Shown here: positions 36,515-45,558 of the stretch, piece after piece | Position numbering within the stretch: the stretch's first letter is position 1 | Layout of the letters: every line of letters starts with the position of its first letter | DNA from: Gillisella vitis | Lineage (GTDB): Bacteria; Pseudomonadota; Alphaproteobacteria; Rhizobiales; Rhizobiaceae | Reading direction: 5' to 3' | NCBI RefSeq assembly: GCF_021559775.1 | Contig: NZ_CP056048.1 | Location: 620,001-684,000, forward strand | DNA: 64,000 nt | The notes under the pieces: generated by a model | Databases searched by the model: none | Told to the model about the DNA's origin: nothing | What the model saw: the letters and a program-made list of their open reading frames with translations, nothing else | Made by a program: the position numbers and the translations under genes

Positions 36515-37501
36515 TCAATCCAGCGGAAAATGACAGGCGACCTTGCGCTCTGCCGAGACAGGCGTCAGCGGTGGCCGCAGGTCGCGGCAGATATCCTTCG
36601 CATAAGGACAGCGGGTGGAAAACTTGCAGCCGCCCGGCGGATTGAGGGGGCTTGGAATCTCGCCCGTCAGCAGGATGCGTTCGCGCTTGTCACGCTTATG
36701 CGGCTGCGGAATGGCCGACAGTAGCGCCTGTGTGTAGGGATGGCTGGGATTGGCATAGAGCGCATCCGTGTCGCCGATCTCAACGATGGAGCCGAGATAC
36801 ATCACCGCCACCCGCGTTGACACCTGCCGCACCACGGCGAGATCATGGGCGATGAATACATAGGTGAGGTCGAGCTTTTCGCGCAAATCGCTGAACAGAT
36901 TGACGATCTGCGCCTGCACGGAAACATCGAGCGCCGAGACCGGCTCGTCGGCAACAATCATCTTCGGCTCGACCGCCAGGGCCCGGGCAATGCCGATCCG
37001 CTGGCGCTGGCCGCCGGAAAACTCATGCGGATAGCGGTCGAGATATTCGCGCCGGAGCCCGACGAGATCCATCAGTTCGGCCAACCGGTCCTCGATAGCG
37101 GCACCCTCGCGGATCTTGTGAACCTTCAGCACTTCGCTCAGTACATCGCGCACCTTGCGGCGCGGATTGAGCGAGGCGGAGGGGTCCTGGAAGATCATCT
37201 GCATCTTGCGCCGCACCGATTTCAGCGTCTTGCCGTCCACCTTGGTAATGTCTTGTCCGTCGAAGGTCAGCGATCCGCCGCTGACATCGTAAAGGCGGGT
37301 CAGGCACCGCCCGAGCGTCGATTTGCCGGAGCCGGATTCGCCAACCAGGCCCAGCGTTTCCGTGGGATAGACGTCGAGGCTGATGCCTTCGACGGCGCGC
37401 AGCAGTTTGCCGGAGCCGGGACGCATGGTCTTGCCGACAGTGAAACTCTTGGTGAGATCCTGTGTCGAGAGCAGGGGCGTGGTGTGAGATGTTTCGCTCA
37501 T
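36515..37501 (-). CDS. Oligopeptide/dipeptide ABC transporter ATPase (DppF/OppF type), first system
   Basis: A 328-residue ATPase with [13 protein letters not shown] (Walker A), FSGGQRQRIGIARAL (signature) and MIVADEPVSALDVSVQ (Walker B). The C-terminal extension GGCKFSTRCPYAKDICRDL contains the cysteine cluster typical of Opp/Dpp ATPases, which may bind an iron-sulfur centre. Its ATG overlaps the stop of the OppD-type gene. It pairs with the 37498-38523 product to energise the permeases at 38525-40560. Confidence 0.92.
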   Translation of the reverse strand: MSETSHTTPLLSTQDLTKSFTVGKTMRPGSGKLLRAVEGISLDVYPTETLGLVGESGSGKSTLGRCLTRLYDVSGGSLTFDGQDITKVDGKTLKSVRRKMQMIFQDPSASLNPRRKVRDVLSEVLKVHKIREGAAIEDRLAELMDLVGLRREYLDRYPHEFSGGQRQRIGIARALAVEPKMIVADEPVSALDVSVQAQIVNLFSDLREKLDLTYVFIAHDLAVVRQVSTRVAVMYLGSIVEIGDTDALYANPSHPYTQALLSAIPQPHKRDKRERILLTGEIPSPLNPPGGCKFSTRCPYAKDICRDLRPPLTPVSAERKVACHFPLD

Positions 37502-38523
37502 GCCAGGGTCTCCAGCGGCAGGATGTCTTGGCGAAGGGCCTCACGCTCCGGCCCTTCCAGCACGCAGAGCGCTGATTGTTCTCCCATGCGCCGCAATGGC
37601 GGATGTGCTGCGCAGCCCTCCCGCGCAAACATACAGCGCGGTGCAAATCCACAGCCCTCCGTCAGGCTGTCTGGAGTGGGCGGCATGCCGGGAATGGATT
37701 TCAACCGCTTCAGGCGCGGCCCGGTCAAAGGCGGTATCGAAGCCATCAGGCCCCAGCTATACGGATGCATCGGTGTCGAGAAGATCTGGTCGGTTGTGCC
37801 GCGCTCAACGATGCGGCCCGCATACATCACCGCCACCCGGTCGGCGACTTCGGCGACCACACCCATGTCATGGGTGATGAGAATGATCGCCGAGCCGAAA
37901 TCCTTGCGCAAACGGATCAACAGGTCGAGCACCTGTGCCTGAACGGTAACGTCCAGTGCCGTTGTCGGCTCGTCGGCCACCAGCAGCGCCGGGCTACAGG
38001 AGAGCGCCATGGCAATGACGACGCGCTGGCGCATGCCGCCGGAGAGCTGATGCGGATAGCGGTCCACCGCTTCACCTGGATTGGACAGGCCGACTTCGCC
38101 CAACAGTTCGATGGCCCGCAGCCGTGCCGCCCGAGCCGAGATCGGCTCATGGGCGCGGATCTGTTCGGCGATCTGCCAGCCCACTGATTTCACCGGGTTC
38201 AGCGCCGTCATCGGGTCCTGGGAAATCAGGCCGATCTGCTTGCCGCGAATGCGCCGCATCTGGCTCGCCGACATCTCCAGAATGCGCTGGCCGCGAAAGG
38301 TGACGGTGCCGTCCACCCGCGTGGTCTTGCGGTCATGCAGGCCGAGCAGCGACAACAGCGTCACTGATTTGCCGGAGCCGGATTCGCCGACGATAGACAG
38401 GATTTCGCCTTCGCGCACGGCGAAGGACACATCGCGCACGGCCCGCACATAGCCGCGATCGGTGGCGAAGGAGACACTGAGACCGTTAACGTCGAGCAGC
38501 AGGGGTTTTTCTACTTGGGTCAT
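37498..38523 (-). CDS. Oligopeptide/dipeptide ABC transporter ATPase (DppD/OppD type), first system
   Basis: A 341-residue ATPase: [31 protein letters not shown] and [16 protein letters not shown] are intact. The C-terminus ([20 protein letters not shown]) again has the Opp/Dpp cysteine motif. It lies one base after the upstream permease stop and overlaps the OppF-type gene, so all transporter genes are on one message. Confidence 0.92.
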   Translation of the reverse strand: MTQVEKPLLLDVNGLSVSFATDRGYVRAVRDVSFAVREGEILSIVGESGSGKSVTLLSLLGLHDRKTTRVDGTVTFRGQRILEMSASQMRRIRGKQIGLISQDPMTALNPVKSVGWQIAEQIRAHEPISARAARLRAIELLGEVGLSNPGEAVDRYPHQLSGGMRQRVVIAMALSCSPALLVADEPTTALDVTVQAQVLDLLIRLRKDFGSAIILITHDMGVVAEVADRVAVMYAGRIVERGTTDQIFSTPMHPYSWGLMASIPPLTGPRLKRLKSIPGMPPTPDSLTEGCGFAPRCMFAREGCAAHPPLRRMGEQSALCVLEGPEREALRQDILPLETLA

Positions 38524-38524
38524 C

Positions 38525-39496
38525 TCAATTCCCCCGCACGCGCGGATCGATCAGCACATAGACGACATCAACCAGGGCATTGGCGATGACGACGAAGAAG
38601 GAGGCGTAGATCACAGTGCCAAGGATCATCGGCAGGTCGAGATTGAGCAGGGCCTGATAGGTCAGGCGTCCGACGCCGTTCAGCCCGAACACCACTTCCG
38701 TCAGCAGTGCCGAGCCGCCGACCAATGCGCCAAAATCCAGCCCGAACATGGTGACGAACGGAATGAGTGAGGTGCGGAGCGCATGGTGCAGCATGACGCG
38801 CGACGGGCTAAGACCCTTGGCCCGGGCAGTGCGGATGAAATCTTCCTGATAGGATTCGACCAGCGTTGCCCGCAGCACCCGGCCATAGATGCCGATATAA
38901 AGTGCGGCCAATGTACACCACGGGATAATCAGCGTCTTGAACCATCCGGCGGGATCGGTGAATAACGGCTTGTAGCCAAGCGATGGCACCCAGGAGAAAA
39001 AGATCGTGTCGTGGAATCGGTTCTGGGAGATGAGGTTCATCACCTCGCCCAGCCAGTAGACCGGCATGGAAACACCGATCAGCGCCAGCACCATCAACCC
39101 GCGGTCGAGCGCCGTATCGCGGGCCATGGCGGCAATCACCCCGACCGCGATACCGCCGATCACCCAGAGCACGGCGGCGCCGAATACCAGCGACAGGGTC
39201 ACGGGGGCGGCCGCCGTTACTTGCGGCACGACTTTCATGCCGCGGTTGACGAAGGAGGCGAGATCCTGGGTGATGAACAGCCGTTTCATCATGATGCCGT
39301 ATTGCACCGGCAGCGGCCGGTCGAAGCCGAACTCCTTGCGGATCGCCTGCACGGTTTCCGGCGAGGCATTGCGTCCGGCAATGCGGGCGGCAGGATCGGC
39401 GCCGGGCGTGGCGAAAAAGATCAGGAACACCAGCGCCGAAATGCCGAACAGCACGAAGATCATCTGGGCGAAACGTTGAATGAGGGCGTAAATCAT
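38525..39496 (-). CDS. Oligopeptide/dipeptide ABC permease (DppB/OppB type), first system
   Basis: A 323-residue membrane protein with six expected hydrophobic segments. RTARAKGLSPSRVMLHHALR is the EAA-like ATPase-contact loop of DppB-type permeases. The start ATG 39496 (MIYALIQRF) follows GAGGAG by seven bases; the in-frame TTG at 39511 is rejected because it overlaps this ribosome site. A longer periplasmic loop (about residues 170-200) than in E. coli DppB is seen. Confidence 0.9.
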   Translation of the reverse strand: MIYALIQRFAQMIFVLFGISALVFLIFFATPGADPAARIAGRNASPETVQAIRKEFGFDRPLPVQYGIMMKRLFITQDLASFVNRGMKVVPQVTAAAPVTLSLVFGAAVLWVIGGIAVGVIAAMARDTALDRGLMVLALIGVSMPVYWLGEVMNLISQNRFHDTIFFSWVPSLGYKPLFTDPAGWFKTLIIPWCTLAALYIGIYGRVLRATLVESYQEDFIRTARAKGLSPSRVMLHHALRTSLIPFVTMFGLDFGALVGGSALLTEVVFGLNGVGRLTYQALLNLDLPMILGTVIYASFFVVIANALVDVVYVLIDPRVRGN

Positions 39497-39507
39497 CGGG
39501 CGGCTCC

Positions 39508-40560
39508 TCAAATCACTTTGGTGCGCGGGTCGAGCGCATCGCGCACGCTGTCACCCAGCACGTTGAGCGCCAGCACGCAGAGCACAATGGCAATGCCCGG
39601 CGCCAGGGCCACCAGCGGGCGGGTGTAAAGCAGTCCCTGGCCATCCTGGATGATCGTGCCCCAGCTGGCATCCGGGGCCTGTACGCCGATGGAGAGGAAG
39701 GACAGCGAGGATTCGGTGATGATGTTCAGCGCCATCATCAGCGGAATGAAAACGATCAGCGTGGTCGAGACATTCGGCAAGATGTCCTTCAACAGGATAC
39801 GCCATTTGGGAATGCCAAGGCCGATGGCGGCCAGCACGAATTCGCTGTTTTTGAGCGAAAGCACCCGCCCGCGCACCGGACGCGCCACGTAAGGCACGTA
39901 GATAATGCCGATAATGCCGATGGGCAGCAGCAGGCTGCTGGAATTGATCTCGATGGGGCCGATGGTAATGCCTTGCGAAATCAGCACGATGGACAGTGAA
40001 ATGGCCAGAAGATAGACCGGGAAAGCCCAGAGAATGTCGAGAATGCGCGACAGGACCATATCGGTGACGCCGCCGAAGAAGCCAGCCGAAATCCCGACGA
40101 TTGCGGCCAGCACCAGACAGATCAAGGTTGATGATGCGGATATCAGTAGCGAATTGCGTCCGCCATAGAGCAGGCGGGCAGCAATATCGCGGCCCTGGCT
40201 GTCGGCCCCAAGGAAGTACGGGCCTTTGAGGGTTGGCCCAATGGGGGTAACGCCAAGGCCAAGGCCTTCGGTAGACGCCTGCATGACCTTCACCCGCTGA
40301 CCGTCGATTGTCACCCTGCCGCTAAGATTGGAGCGGAACGGGTCGGTGCCCGAGATCATCGAGGCATAGAGCGGGGCGGCGAGGCTGGAGGCGATGATGA
40401 CCAGCAGCACGAGCGCGGCGGCAATGGCCGATTTATCCCTTCGAAGCAACCGCCAGGCACGGTGCCACGGGCTGGCGCCACCGGCTTTTCTGGGGGCCTG
40501 CGGTTCAGGCTCTCGATTGGATTGGGCATGGCTGGCCATGCCTTCCGACACATCGTTCAT
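39508..40560 (-). CDS. Oligopeptide/dipeptide ABC permease (DppC/OppC type), first system
   Basis: A 350-residue membrane protein. A polar N-terminus of about 45 residues precedes the first helix (SAIAAALVLLVIIASSLAAP). The conserved GADSQGRDIAARLLYGGRNS, PFYLGTD-like in other DppC proteins, and the contact loop AAIGLGIPKWRILLKDILPN identify the family. It is separated from the binding-protein gene by a GC-rich hairpin. AGAAG lies upstream of the ATG. Confidence 0.9.
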   Translation of the reverse strand: MNDVSEGMASHAQSNREPEPQAPRKAGGASPWHRAWRLLRRDKSAIAAALVLLVIIASSLAAPLYASMISGTDPFRSNLSGRVTIDGQRVKVMQASTEGLGLGVTPIGPTLKGPYFLGADSQGRDIAARLLYGGRNSLLISASSTLICLVLAAIVGISAGFFGGVTDMVLSRILDILWAFPVYLLAISLSIVLISQGITIGPIEINSSSLLLPIGIIGIIYVPYVARPVRGRVLSLKNSEFVLAAIGLGIPKWRILLKDILPNVSTTLIVFIPLMMALNIITESSLSFLSIGVQAPDASWGTIIQDGQGLLYTRPLVALAPGIAIVLCVLALNVLGDSVRDALDPRTKVI

Positions 40561-40634
40561 CTGCGCTTCTCTTCAAGCTTGCTCATGGAGGAAATGGAGG
40601 GAGAAGGCTTTTTAAGTAAAAGACTTCTCCCCAA

Positions 40635-40661
40635 CCCTCCCCAAAAGGGGAGGGCTTTTTT
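40635..40661. repeat. Perfect intercistronic hairpin between binding-protein and permease genes (REP-like)
   Basis: CCCTCCCC (40635-40642) and GGGGAGGG (40647-40654) form eight perfect pairs around AAAA, followed on the plus strand by C and six Ts. On the transcribed minus strand the T-run precedes the stem, so it is not a terminator for this operon. Such hairpins after a binding-protein gene usually protect its mRNA 3' end. Similar CTCCCC/GGGGAG elements are common intergenic repeats in rhizobia (recalled, not searched). Confidence 0.7.
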
Positions 40662-40689
40662 ACGCTTCGCCCGTCAGTATGCCTGCCCT

Positions 40690-42396
40690 TTACTTGACCC
40701 AGGATTGCGAGATCACCCAGCGGTTCTGCTTGTTGAACAGGTAGTTGCCTAGCCGTGCCGAGGTGAAGTTGACGCTCTTTGGCGTGAACAATGGCGCGAG
40801 CGGTGCCTGTTCCATGAAGGCTTTGTCGATTTTGGCCCAATTGGCGTCAGCCGCTTTCGGGTCCTTTATGGAGAGGGCCATCGTGTCCTGCATCTGCTTG
40901 TCCAGTTCCTTGTTGCAGTAACCGGCGATGTTGATGGAGGAATCGCTGCCCGGATGGATGCTGTCGCAGGACAGCAGCACGTTGATGAAGTCGGACGCGG
41001 CTGGATAATCCATGTACCACTGCGTGACGCTGATCTGGACGTTGTTGTTGGTGTTCTGGATATAGGTGAACTCGATATTCGGCGAGATCGCTTTCAGTGA
41101 GGCGTCATAGCCCAGCTCGTTCAACAGGCTTTGCACATAGGTGCCGATGCCGCGGCCTACCGCATTATCCTCGGCAATGATCGTCACTTTCTGGCCAGCT
41201 GTGCCGCTTTCCTTGATCAGCGCCTTGGCCTTGTCCATATCAGGCTCGCTCCAGCTTTCGCCGGGGTTCTTGGTATAGAGGCAATTGGGAGCATAGCCGG
41301 GGAAATCCGGCGGCAGGATCTGGCAGGTTGGGGAGGCCAGCGCATCGCCGCCGAACAGTCCAACCAGCGCGTCGCGGTCGAGCGCATAGTTTACCGCTTG
41401 GCGCACCTTGATATTGTTGAATGGTGCCAGATTGGTGTTCATCGGCAGGTACCAGAAGGCGGCCAGCGGATCGATATGCATCTGCTTGGCATATTTCGAG
41501 CCCAGTTCAGGAAGACGGTCGGCGGGCGGCGTGTCGAACATCCAGTCTACCTGACCGTTCTGGATGGCGTTGATCGTGGCTTCCTCGGTCATGCCGAACT
41601 GATAGACGATCTCGTCGGCATAGCCATCCGGCTGGGCATCGACGCTCCATTCCTTGAAATGCGGATTGCGCTTCAGCACCATCTTTTCATTCGGGTTGTA
41701 GCTGGCAATCATATAGGGGCCGGTGGCAGGCAGGGCCGTCGTGCCAGCGTCCTTGGCGGGCGTATCTGCGGGCAGGATGCTGGCATGTGGCACGGCCATC
41801 TTGTCGAAGAATTCCGAATCCGCCTGGGTCAGGTGAATGGTCACGGTACCCGCCGCGTCATCGGCAACCACGCCACCTTCAAGCGTGCAGTTTGCTGCAT
41901 CGGCAATGCATTTATCTGCGCCGACAATGCCGTTGTAAAAGCTGCCGGTGGTGGGGCCATTGACCTTGAAGATGCGCTGGAAGGAGGCAGCCACATCCGA
42001 TGGCTTCAACTCCTGCCCGGTCGAGAACATGATGCCCTTGCGGATCTTGAACACATAGGTTTTGCCATCGTCCTGCGGCTCGGGAATGGCTTCTGCCACA
42101 TCAGGCACGATCTTGAAGCCCTCAGTGCCGGCGGCCTGCTTGAACTTGACCAAGCCGTCATTGGTCATCTGCAACACCTGCCAGTATTGGCCGGTATAGT
42201 TGATGGCGGGGTCAATGGTGCCTGCTGCCGAAACGGCGGAAAGCACCATGGTGCCGCCGCGATGCTGGGCCATCAGCGCCGCCCGGTCCTCTGCATAGGA
42301 GAGGCCGGAAAGTGCGGTCTGGGCGAGAAGGCAGGTTGCGAGAAATGTGCCTGCCTTGCAGGACAAGGCTTTGGTCGATCTGGTCATGGAGTTCAT
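40690..42396 (-). CDS. Periplasmic oligopeptide/amide-type solute-binding protein (SBP family 5), first system
   Basis: A 568-residue binding protein. The first 35 residues are a Sec signal peptide (basic start, hydrophobic core, cleavage near SYA-EDR). The mature protein has the family 5 layout of DppA/OppA: RGGTMVLSAVSAAGTIDPAI, a large lobe with YVFKIRKGIMFSTG, and VRQAVNYALDRDALVGLFGG. Start ATG 42396 is close to AGAGGG; the in-frame ATG 42387 has better spacing and cannot be excluded. It is the most 5' of the transporter genes, as is usual for the component needed in excess. The substrate may be amides, given the neighbours. Confidence 0.9.
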   Translation of the reverse strand: MNSMTRSTKALSCKAGTFLATCLLAQTALSGLSYAEDRAALMAQHRGGTMVLSAVSAAGTIDPAINYTGQYWQVLQMTNDGLVKFKQAAGTEGFKIVPDVAEAIPEPQDDGKTYVFKIRKGIMFSTGQELKPSDVAASFQRIFKVNGPTTGSFYNGIVGADKCIADAANCTLEGGVVADDAAGTVTIHLTQADSEFFDKMAVPHASILPADTPAKDAGTTALPATGPYMIASYNPNEKMVLKRNPHFKEWSVDAQPDGYADEIVYQFGMTEEATINAIQNGQVDWMFDTPPADRLPELGSKYAKQMHIDPLAAFWYLPMNTNLAPFNNIKVRQAVNYALDRDALVGLFGGDALASPTCQILPPDFPGYAPNCLYTKNPGESWSEPDMDKAKALIKESGTAGQKVTIIAEDNAVGRGIGTYVQSLLNELGYDASLKAISPNIEFTYIQNTNNNVQISVTQWYMDYPAASDFINVLLSCDSIHPGSDSSINIAGYCNKELDKQMQDTMALSIKDPKAADANWAKIDKAFMEQAPLAPLFTPKSVNFTSARLGNYLFNKQNRWVISQSWVK

Positions 42397-42452
42397 TCCC
42401 TCTGGTTCTTATTGGGTTGTGTTCATTCTGGCGGCTCTTGTCGGGGCCGTTA

Positions 42453-43346
42453 TCAGGGCGCTTTCTGGTCAAGGAAGGCGCTGACTTCCGCCATACAGGC
42501 ATCGCGCTCTTCCACATGCGGCATGTGGCTGGACTGTTCGAAAATCCGCCAGCGCACATCGGGGATCTCGTCTGCGAAGGGCTGCACGCAGGCTTCGGTC
42601 GCCTCGTCGAACCGGCCGGAAATCAGCAGGGTCGGGACATTGATGGTCGAGAGCCGACCCTCAATTGTCCAGTCCTTCATGGTGCCGATAACGTGGAATT
42701 CATTGGGGCCGTTCATCGTGTGATAAACAGTCGGATCGGCGGCAATCGCATCAAAGGTGCGCTGCACTTCTGCTGGCATCGGCACGACGCGGCAGACATG
42801 GCGCTGGTTGAAGACATCGGTGGCCTTCATATAGTCTTCGCTATCAGTGGTTTCCGCCTGTTCGTGCGCCAGCAATGTCGCCTGCACGTCAGCAGGTAAC
42901 GCTTCACGCAGCCGATTTGCTTCTGAGACCCAGGTGCGCAGCGAGGCGGGCGAATTGGCGATCACCAGAGCTTTCAGCCCTTCGGGCTGGTCCACGGCAA
43001 ATTCAGCGCCGAGCATGCCGCCCCAGGATTGACCGAGCAGGCAATAGGCGCCGCGAATGCCCAGATGGTCGATCAGATTGTGCAGTTCGGCCTTGAAGAA
43101 CGCAACGGTCCAGAAGTCGCCGCCCTTGTCGGGCAAATGGGTGGATTTGCCATTGCCGACCTGGTCGTAATGAATGACGGCGCGGCCCGTTGCGGCGATG
43201 TCCTTGAAACTGTCGACATAGTCATGGGTGCAGCCGGGACCGCCATGCGCCACGATCAACGGCGGCTTGCCGGAGGTGAGATCGCCGGTGACCCGGTACC
43301 AGGTCTGATACTCGCCGTAGGGGGCGAAACCTTCAATACTCGACAC
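42453..43346 (-). CDS. Proline iminopeptidase-like alpha/beta hydrolase (peptidase family S33)
   Basis: A 297-residue hydrolase. [12 protein letters not shown] is the HGGPG oxyanion loop of family S33, [12 protein letters not shown] holds the nucleophile Ser107, [11 protein letters not shown] the Asp, and SSHMPHVEE the His. S33 members remove N-terminal Pro or other residues, or hydrolyse amino-acid amides. The start is GTG 43346, seven bases after AAGGAG; an ATG at 43445 would run through the upstream regulator gene. Without a signal peptide it should act in the cytoplasm on whatever the linked importer delivers. Confidence 0.8.
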   Translation of the reverse strand: MSSIEGFAPYGEYQTWYRVTGDLTSGKPPLIVAHGGPGCTHDYVDSFKDIAATGRAVIHYDQVGNGKSTHLPDKGGDFWTVAFFKAELHNLIDHLGIRGAYCLLGQSWGGMLGAEFAVDQPEGLKALVIANSPASLRTWVSEANRLREALPADVQATLLAHEQAETTDSEDYMKATDVFNQRHVCRVVPMPAEVQRTFDAIAADPTVYHTMNGPNEFHVIGTMKDWTIEGRLSTINVPTLLISGRFDEATEACVQPFADEIPDVRWRIFEQSSHMPHVEERDACMAEVSAFLDQKAP

Positions 43347-43377
43347 GCAAAAACTCCTTATGGACTGCAATTCTGTT

Positions 43378-43983
43378 TCAGTTGGATTTCGGGATGGGAA
43401 GCTCGCCGATATGCCGGTCATTGCGGCAGATGGCCTCCGCGGCATCCTCGATTGTCATGCCCCAGTCCATCGCCACCATGCGCAATCTGCGCCAGGCCTC
43501 AGCCTCGGTGCAGGCACCCTGCCGCAGCAATTCCAGCACGGCATGCACAACGACCGGCCTTTGACGGACCCGGTTTTCCAGACTGCGGATGTCATCTGCT
43601 TGGCTGCGGGCTGCCTGATAGGCATGGGCGGCGATCAAAAGGGCGCTATAGGCACCGGTAGAGCCGACCGGTTTTAGGAGATGGGCATTGGAGCCTTGCG
43701 ACAGCGCCCATTCGATCCGCCCCGGGGTTTCCGAGCCGATCAGCGCGACCATCGGCATTGGCGCAAAGCCGGCTGGCCAGGGAAATTGACCGTCATGGCC
43801 CATGTCGGCGTCGAAAAACACGATATCAGCCCCGGCATGGCTCTCATCCAGCTGCGGCCAAGCAATTGTTACCCGGATATGCAGGAGTTCGAGCTGGCGT
43901 TGCAGCGCATCGACGGAAGGATGCGGACGGTGCAGGATGATCGCATGCCAATTGGCAAGCAGGGGACGATCTGGCCGCTTCAT
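43378..43983 (-). CDS. AmiR-like ANTAR-domain antitermination regulator
   Basis: A 201-residue protein. The N-terminal 125 residues are a pseudo-receiver domain without a normal phosphorylation site, as in AmiR. A coiled-coil stretch ([15 protein letters not shown]) leads to a C-terminal ANTAR domain: [24 protein letters not shown], here split as three short helices, ending with [19 protein letters not shown] proteins bind paired hairpins in leader RNA and prevent termination. In Pseudomonas, AmiR is held inactive by the amide sensor AmiC; the partner gene here overlaps this one (ATGA). Probable target: the terminator-containing leader at 45213-45253. Confidence 0.82.
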   Translation of the reverse strand: MKRPDRPLLANWHAIILHRPHPSVDALQRQLELLHIRVTIAWPQLDESHAGADIVFFDADMGHDGQFPWPAGFAPMPMVALIGSETPGRIEWALSQGSNAHLLKPVGSTGAYSALLIAAHAYQAARSQADDIRSLENRVRQRPVVVHAVLELLRQGACTEAEAWRRLRMVAMDWGMTIEDAAEAICRNDRHIGELPIPKSN

Positions 43984-45164
43984 TTGATCACCTTCAGCGA
44001 CGGTGAGGTCTGAGGTTTAGGGGCGGGCGGGGTGTCTTCCATTCGCTTTGGCTGGCTGCGCACCAGATAGGGATCAGCCTCGATGGGCGCCGTCGCACTC
44101 TGAAACAGCGTGAAGGAACCATCGTGGTCCGAAAGCGCGATATGCGGGCGAAGCGCGGCGTGCTGGGTGCGGGGGTCGATTTTCAATGGCCCAAGCGGGG
44201 TGCGAAACAGCCGGTTCGTGGCGGCATGGCGCACGGCCTCCGGCATGTCGCTGCCCACATCGGCAATGGCCTGTGCCAGGACCATGACAGCGGTATAGGC
44301 AGAAACGAAAGGTGTGGTCAGGCGGCGATCCTGCCCATGGCGCCGTGCGATTCCTGCCTTGAACTCCTGGTTTTCCTCGGTTTCCAATCCCTGAAAATAG
44401 ACAGATGTGGTAATGTGGCCGATCCGGGCGGATGGCTCCAGACCGGCGAGATCCGTTTCGCAGAGATTGCAGGCGGTGACGGGACAGTGTTCTGGGCCGA
44501 AATCTGGATCTTCGCGCCGCAGGGCGTCATAGGCTGCCAGAAAGGCGGCTGCCGATTGGCCGACGAGATTGCTCAGGATGAAATCGGGCCGCTTTTGACG
44601 GATTTCGGCAATCAGGTGATCAACCTGGGTCGAGCCGAGCGGCATATACCGGTCGGCGACCACCTGGCCGCCGCTGGCCTCGGTCAGTTCCCGGGCGATC
44701 CGGCTGACTTCCCAGCCCCAGATATAATTGGACCCGACAATGAAAGGCTGCCGACCGAACCGTGGCAGGACATGCGCAAACAGCGGCAGAAGGTGCTGGT
44801 TGGGACAGGCACCCAGATAAAGCGCGCTGTCGCTTGCTTCATAGCCTTCATAGGGAAAGGCATACCAGAGCAGGGCTCCGGACCGTTCGACCACCGGCAG
44901 GACTTCCTTGCGGCTCCAGGATGTGATGGCGCCGATGATATGCTTGCAGCCATCGTCGCGGGTGGCCGCTTCCGCCATCAGTCCATAGCGCTCGGCATTA
45001 CCACCGGGATCAGCCAGTTTCGCCTCGATTTGAACAGCAAATGCCGCATCGCTATTGATCTGCGCAATGGCCGCCATCGCCCCGTCGACGGCTTCCCGAC
45101 CGAGTGCTGCATAGGGCCCGGTGGTCGAGAACAGGATCGAAATCGGAACGGTCATCCTTGTCAT
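43980..45164 (-). CDS. AmiC-like amide-binding sensor (periplasmic-binding fold, cytoplasmic)
   Basis: A 394-residue protein of the type I periplasmic-binding fold (Leu/Ile/Val-binding-like). It starts directly with PISILFSTTGPYAALGREAV and has no signal peptide, as in AmiC. FPYEGYEASDSALYLGACPN and FIVGSNYIWGWEVSRIARE are very like AmiC and the urea/amide receptor group. By analogy it binds an amide and releases the AmiR partner. The start is ATG 45164, after GAGAG. ATG 45212 would place the first codon right on the terminator T-run and the next hairpin, so it was rejected. It is probably the first gene of a unit running to 35553. Confidence 0.85.
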   Translation of the reverse strand: MTRMTVPISILFSTTGPYAALGREAVDGAMAAIAQINSDAAFAVQIEAKLADPGGNAERYGLMAEAATRDDGCKHIIGAITSWSRKEVLPVVERSGALLWYAFPYEGYEASDSALYLGACPNQHLLPLFAHVLPRFGRQPFIVGSNYIWGWEVSRIARELTEASGGQVVADRYMPLGSTQVDHLIAEIRQKRPDFILSNLVGQSAAAFLAAYDALRREDPDFGPEHCPVTACNLCETDLAGLEPSARIGHITTSVYFQGLETEENQEFKAGIARRHGQDRRLTTPFVSAYTAVMVLAQAIADVGSDMPEAVRHAATNRLFRTPLGPLKIDPRTQHAALRPHIALSDHDGSFTLFQSATAPIEADPYLVRSQPKRMEDTPPAPKPQTSPSLKVIK

Positions 45165-45178
45165 GCAGTCTCTCTGGT

Positions 45179-45212
45179 CATGCGATTTTCTCTGACAGTC
45201 AAAATCGCGCAT
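45179..45212 (-). repeat. Hairpin between the leader terminator and amiC-like start
   Basis: On the plus strand ATGCGATTTT (45180-45189) pairs with AAAATCG-CG-CAT (45201-45212) with a small bulge. In the RNA it would lie directly after the terminator T-run and before the ribosome site, so it could take part in leader folding. Confidence 0.45.
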
Positions 45213-45253
45213 AAAAAAAGCCCCGGCCCGTCCGTGAAGACGAGTGGCGGGGC
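45213..45253 (-). terminator. Intrinsic terminator in the leader of the AmiC/AmiR operon (putative ANTAR target)
   Basis: Read on the minus strand: GCCCCG, an imperfect middle, CGTC-TTCACG-GACG, then CGGGGC and seven Ts. Outer arms are plus-strand 45220-45225 and 45248-45253; inner arms 45229-45232 and 45239-45242. The terminator stands about 50 bases upstream of the amiC-like start and downstream of a candidate promoter, where an attenuator should be. A further perfect 7-base inverted repeat, GGCGACA/TGTCGCC, lies upstream at 45286-45318. Confidence 0.7.
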
Positions 45254-45361
45254 GTGTTTGCCTTCGGCATCAAAGCCATGTGATCGGCGACAATGACGAT
45301 AAATGGTGTCCTGTCGCCAGTTTGCCCCTAAATCCGTGTGGATTATCGGAAGCTCACTTGC

Positions 45362-45390
45362 AGGCTATGCCCAGGTTAAAATATAGTCAA
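45362..45390 (-). promoter_or_regulatory. Candidate promoter of the AmiC/AmiR leader
   Basis: On the minus strand TTGACT (plus 45385-45390) is followed after 17 bases by TAGCCT (plus 45362-45367). The -35 is good and the -10 weak. Transcription from near 45355 would give a leader of about 190 bases containing the terminator and hairpins. The -10 region also looks like a sigma-54 -24/-12 pair, but its GG-to-GC spacing is one base short. Confidence 0.4.
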
Positions 45391-45558
45391 CAGGAATTTT
45401 CGCCCATTTAATAGGCTTTAATGGTTGCGCGCTTGTGTCTTCTGCAACGACCGCGCTTAACGGAGCGACAGGGCCAATATGGGAAAAACATCACCCCAGA
45501 CGGGACTTGGAAGGCATGGAGAAATCTGGCAATTCTGCTGCGGCGGGGATGAACGGGC

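Noticed and set aside
41131-42723. 530-residue forward frame across the first peptide-binding protein and S33 hydrolase genes
   Set aside because: Opposite two well-supported genes and crosses their intergenic gap.
43347-43445. N-terminal extension of the S33 hydrolase to ATG 43445
   Set aside because: It would overlap the AmiR-like gene by about 70 bases; GTG 43346 has a good AAGGAG.
45360-45375. Possible sigma-54 promoter before the AmiC-like gene
   Set aside because: GG and GC elements are nine bases apart rather than ten, so a sigma-70-type pair was preferred.
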